From Tanytarsus gracilentus (lineage: Eukaryota > Arthropoda > Insecta > Diptera > Chironomidae): DNA of 64,000 nucleotides. The notes below the pieces were generated by a model. The model was not told the origin of the DNA, made no database searches, and saw only the letters and a program-made list of their open reading frames with translations. Shown here piece after piece: positions 63,580 through 64,000 of the stretch. The position numbers and the translations under genes were made by a program. The DNA lies in NCBI GenBank assembly GCA_038502055.1, contig JAXRKN010000040.1, forward strand, positions 4,092,001 through 4,156,000. Direction: 5' to 3'. Within the stretch, counting starts at the first letter, position 1. Every line of letters begins with the position of its first letter.

Positions 63580-64000
63580 CTGAAAATTTAGTAATGAAAT
63601 TAACGGAAGTTGTAACTGATACCGAAATTTAATTTTTTTTTCTCTCTTCTTTTATTCCGATAAATTTGGTTAAATAAATTTTTAGAGCTAATGAAGTTTT
63701 AAAGTTTGAAATTGATACTTTTTTCCTCTACGTAAGCGCATTGGTAGTGGAGGATTTTTTAAATTAACCATACGGATTCAATTGAACTCGTCGCTTCCCT
63801 CGCGTGATCAAATTTTTTTTTCACATTGTTCAGGGTTGACAAAATTCAATTACGTACTTGTAAATTTTGTATGGTTTTATTCTCTCCAATTTGAAAATTG
63901 CTAGTGTGTAAAAATCGCCAGTTTGTGTAATCTAATTCCACGTATTTATTCATATACACTCTCTCCTCATGCAGTCGAGTGAATTTCAACATTTTATTTT
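63580..64000. other. window end, nothing supported
   Basis: If the candidate exon is real this would be intron. AT-rich sequence with no second exon visible on either strand. Confidence 0.4.

Noticed and set aside
1..64000. CRISPR arrays, bacterial operons, rRNA genes
   Set aside because: The tandem repeats have no unique spacers, the genes are spliced and eukaryotic, and no rRNA-like segment was seen.

Overview
The window reads as AT-rich nuclear DNA from an insect, most likely a dipteran and possibly a midge. The evidence is two insect-type protein genes (a fiery-mountain/PPP6R orthologue and a Scratch zinc-finger gene), short GT-AG introns of 56-80 bases, and several elements built around a (GTCC/GTCT)n microsatellite, a hallmark of the dipteran mini-me/DINE-like class. 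Species cannot be fixed from the sequence alone.

Layout. 1-5.2 kb: AT-rich non-coding DNA with a degenerate tandem repeat and one tRNA-derived relic. 5.2-9.0 kb: a nine-exon minus-strand gene for a protein phosphatase 6 regulatory subunit (SAPS family); all eight introns join in frame to give 1049 residues. 9.8-10.2 kb: a two-exon minus-strand gene for an unrecognised 72-residue protein. 11.7-14.2 kb: two copies (A, B) of a GTCY-microsatellite element with poly-T flanks. 18.4-20.3 kb: a foldback element with long inverted termini and an 8-bp target duplication. 21.8-23.1 kb: element D1, carrying seven tandem copies of a 120-bp monomer. 31.5-33.4 kb: the 3' end of a LINE-like retrotransposon interrupted by a third GTCY element (C). 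38.9-51.7 kb: the scratch gene, minus strand, with its zinc-finger exon at 38.9-40.2 kb and a separate SNAG-domain exon at 51.5-51.7 kb, separated by an 11.3 kb intron. 55.3-57.0 kb: a TA-flanked Tc1/mariner-like non-autonomous element with nested debris. 61.5-62.5 kb: element D2, an inverted and more eroded relative of D1. 63.4-63.6 kb: one plausible minus-strand coding exon of a gene that starts outside the window.

The genes do not form a pathway. One is housekeeping (PP6 targeting); one is a neural transcriptional repressor sitting in a large, gene-poor domain where I found no mobile element between about 33.4 and 55.3 kb, as expected for a developmental regulator with distributed enhancers.

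The most unusual material is the repeat fraction. One 120-bp monomer containing ATCGAT appears in at least two element architectures (GTCY type and GAGAAAGT type), while related GTCY elements hold unrelated short minisatellites of 19, 13 and 17 bp. This suggests a family whose core repeatedly acquires and amplifies new tandem repeats. Element C sits inside a LINE reading frame in a way that lets the pre-insertion site be inferred.
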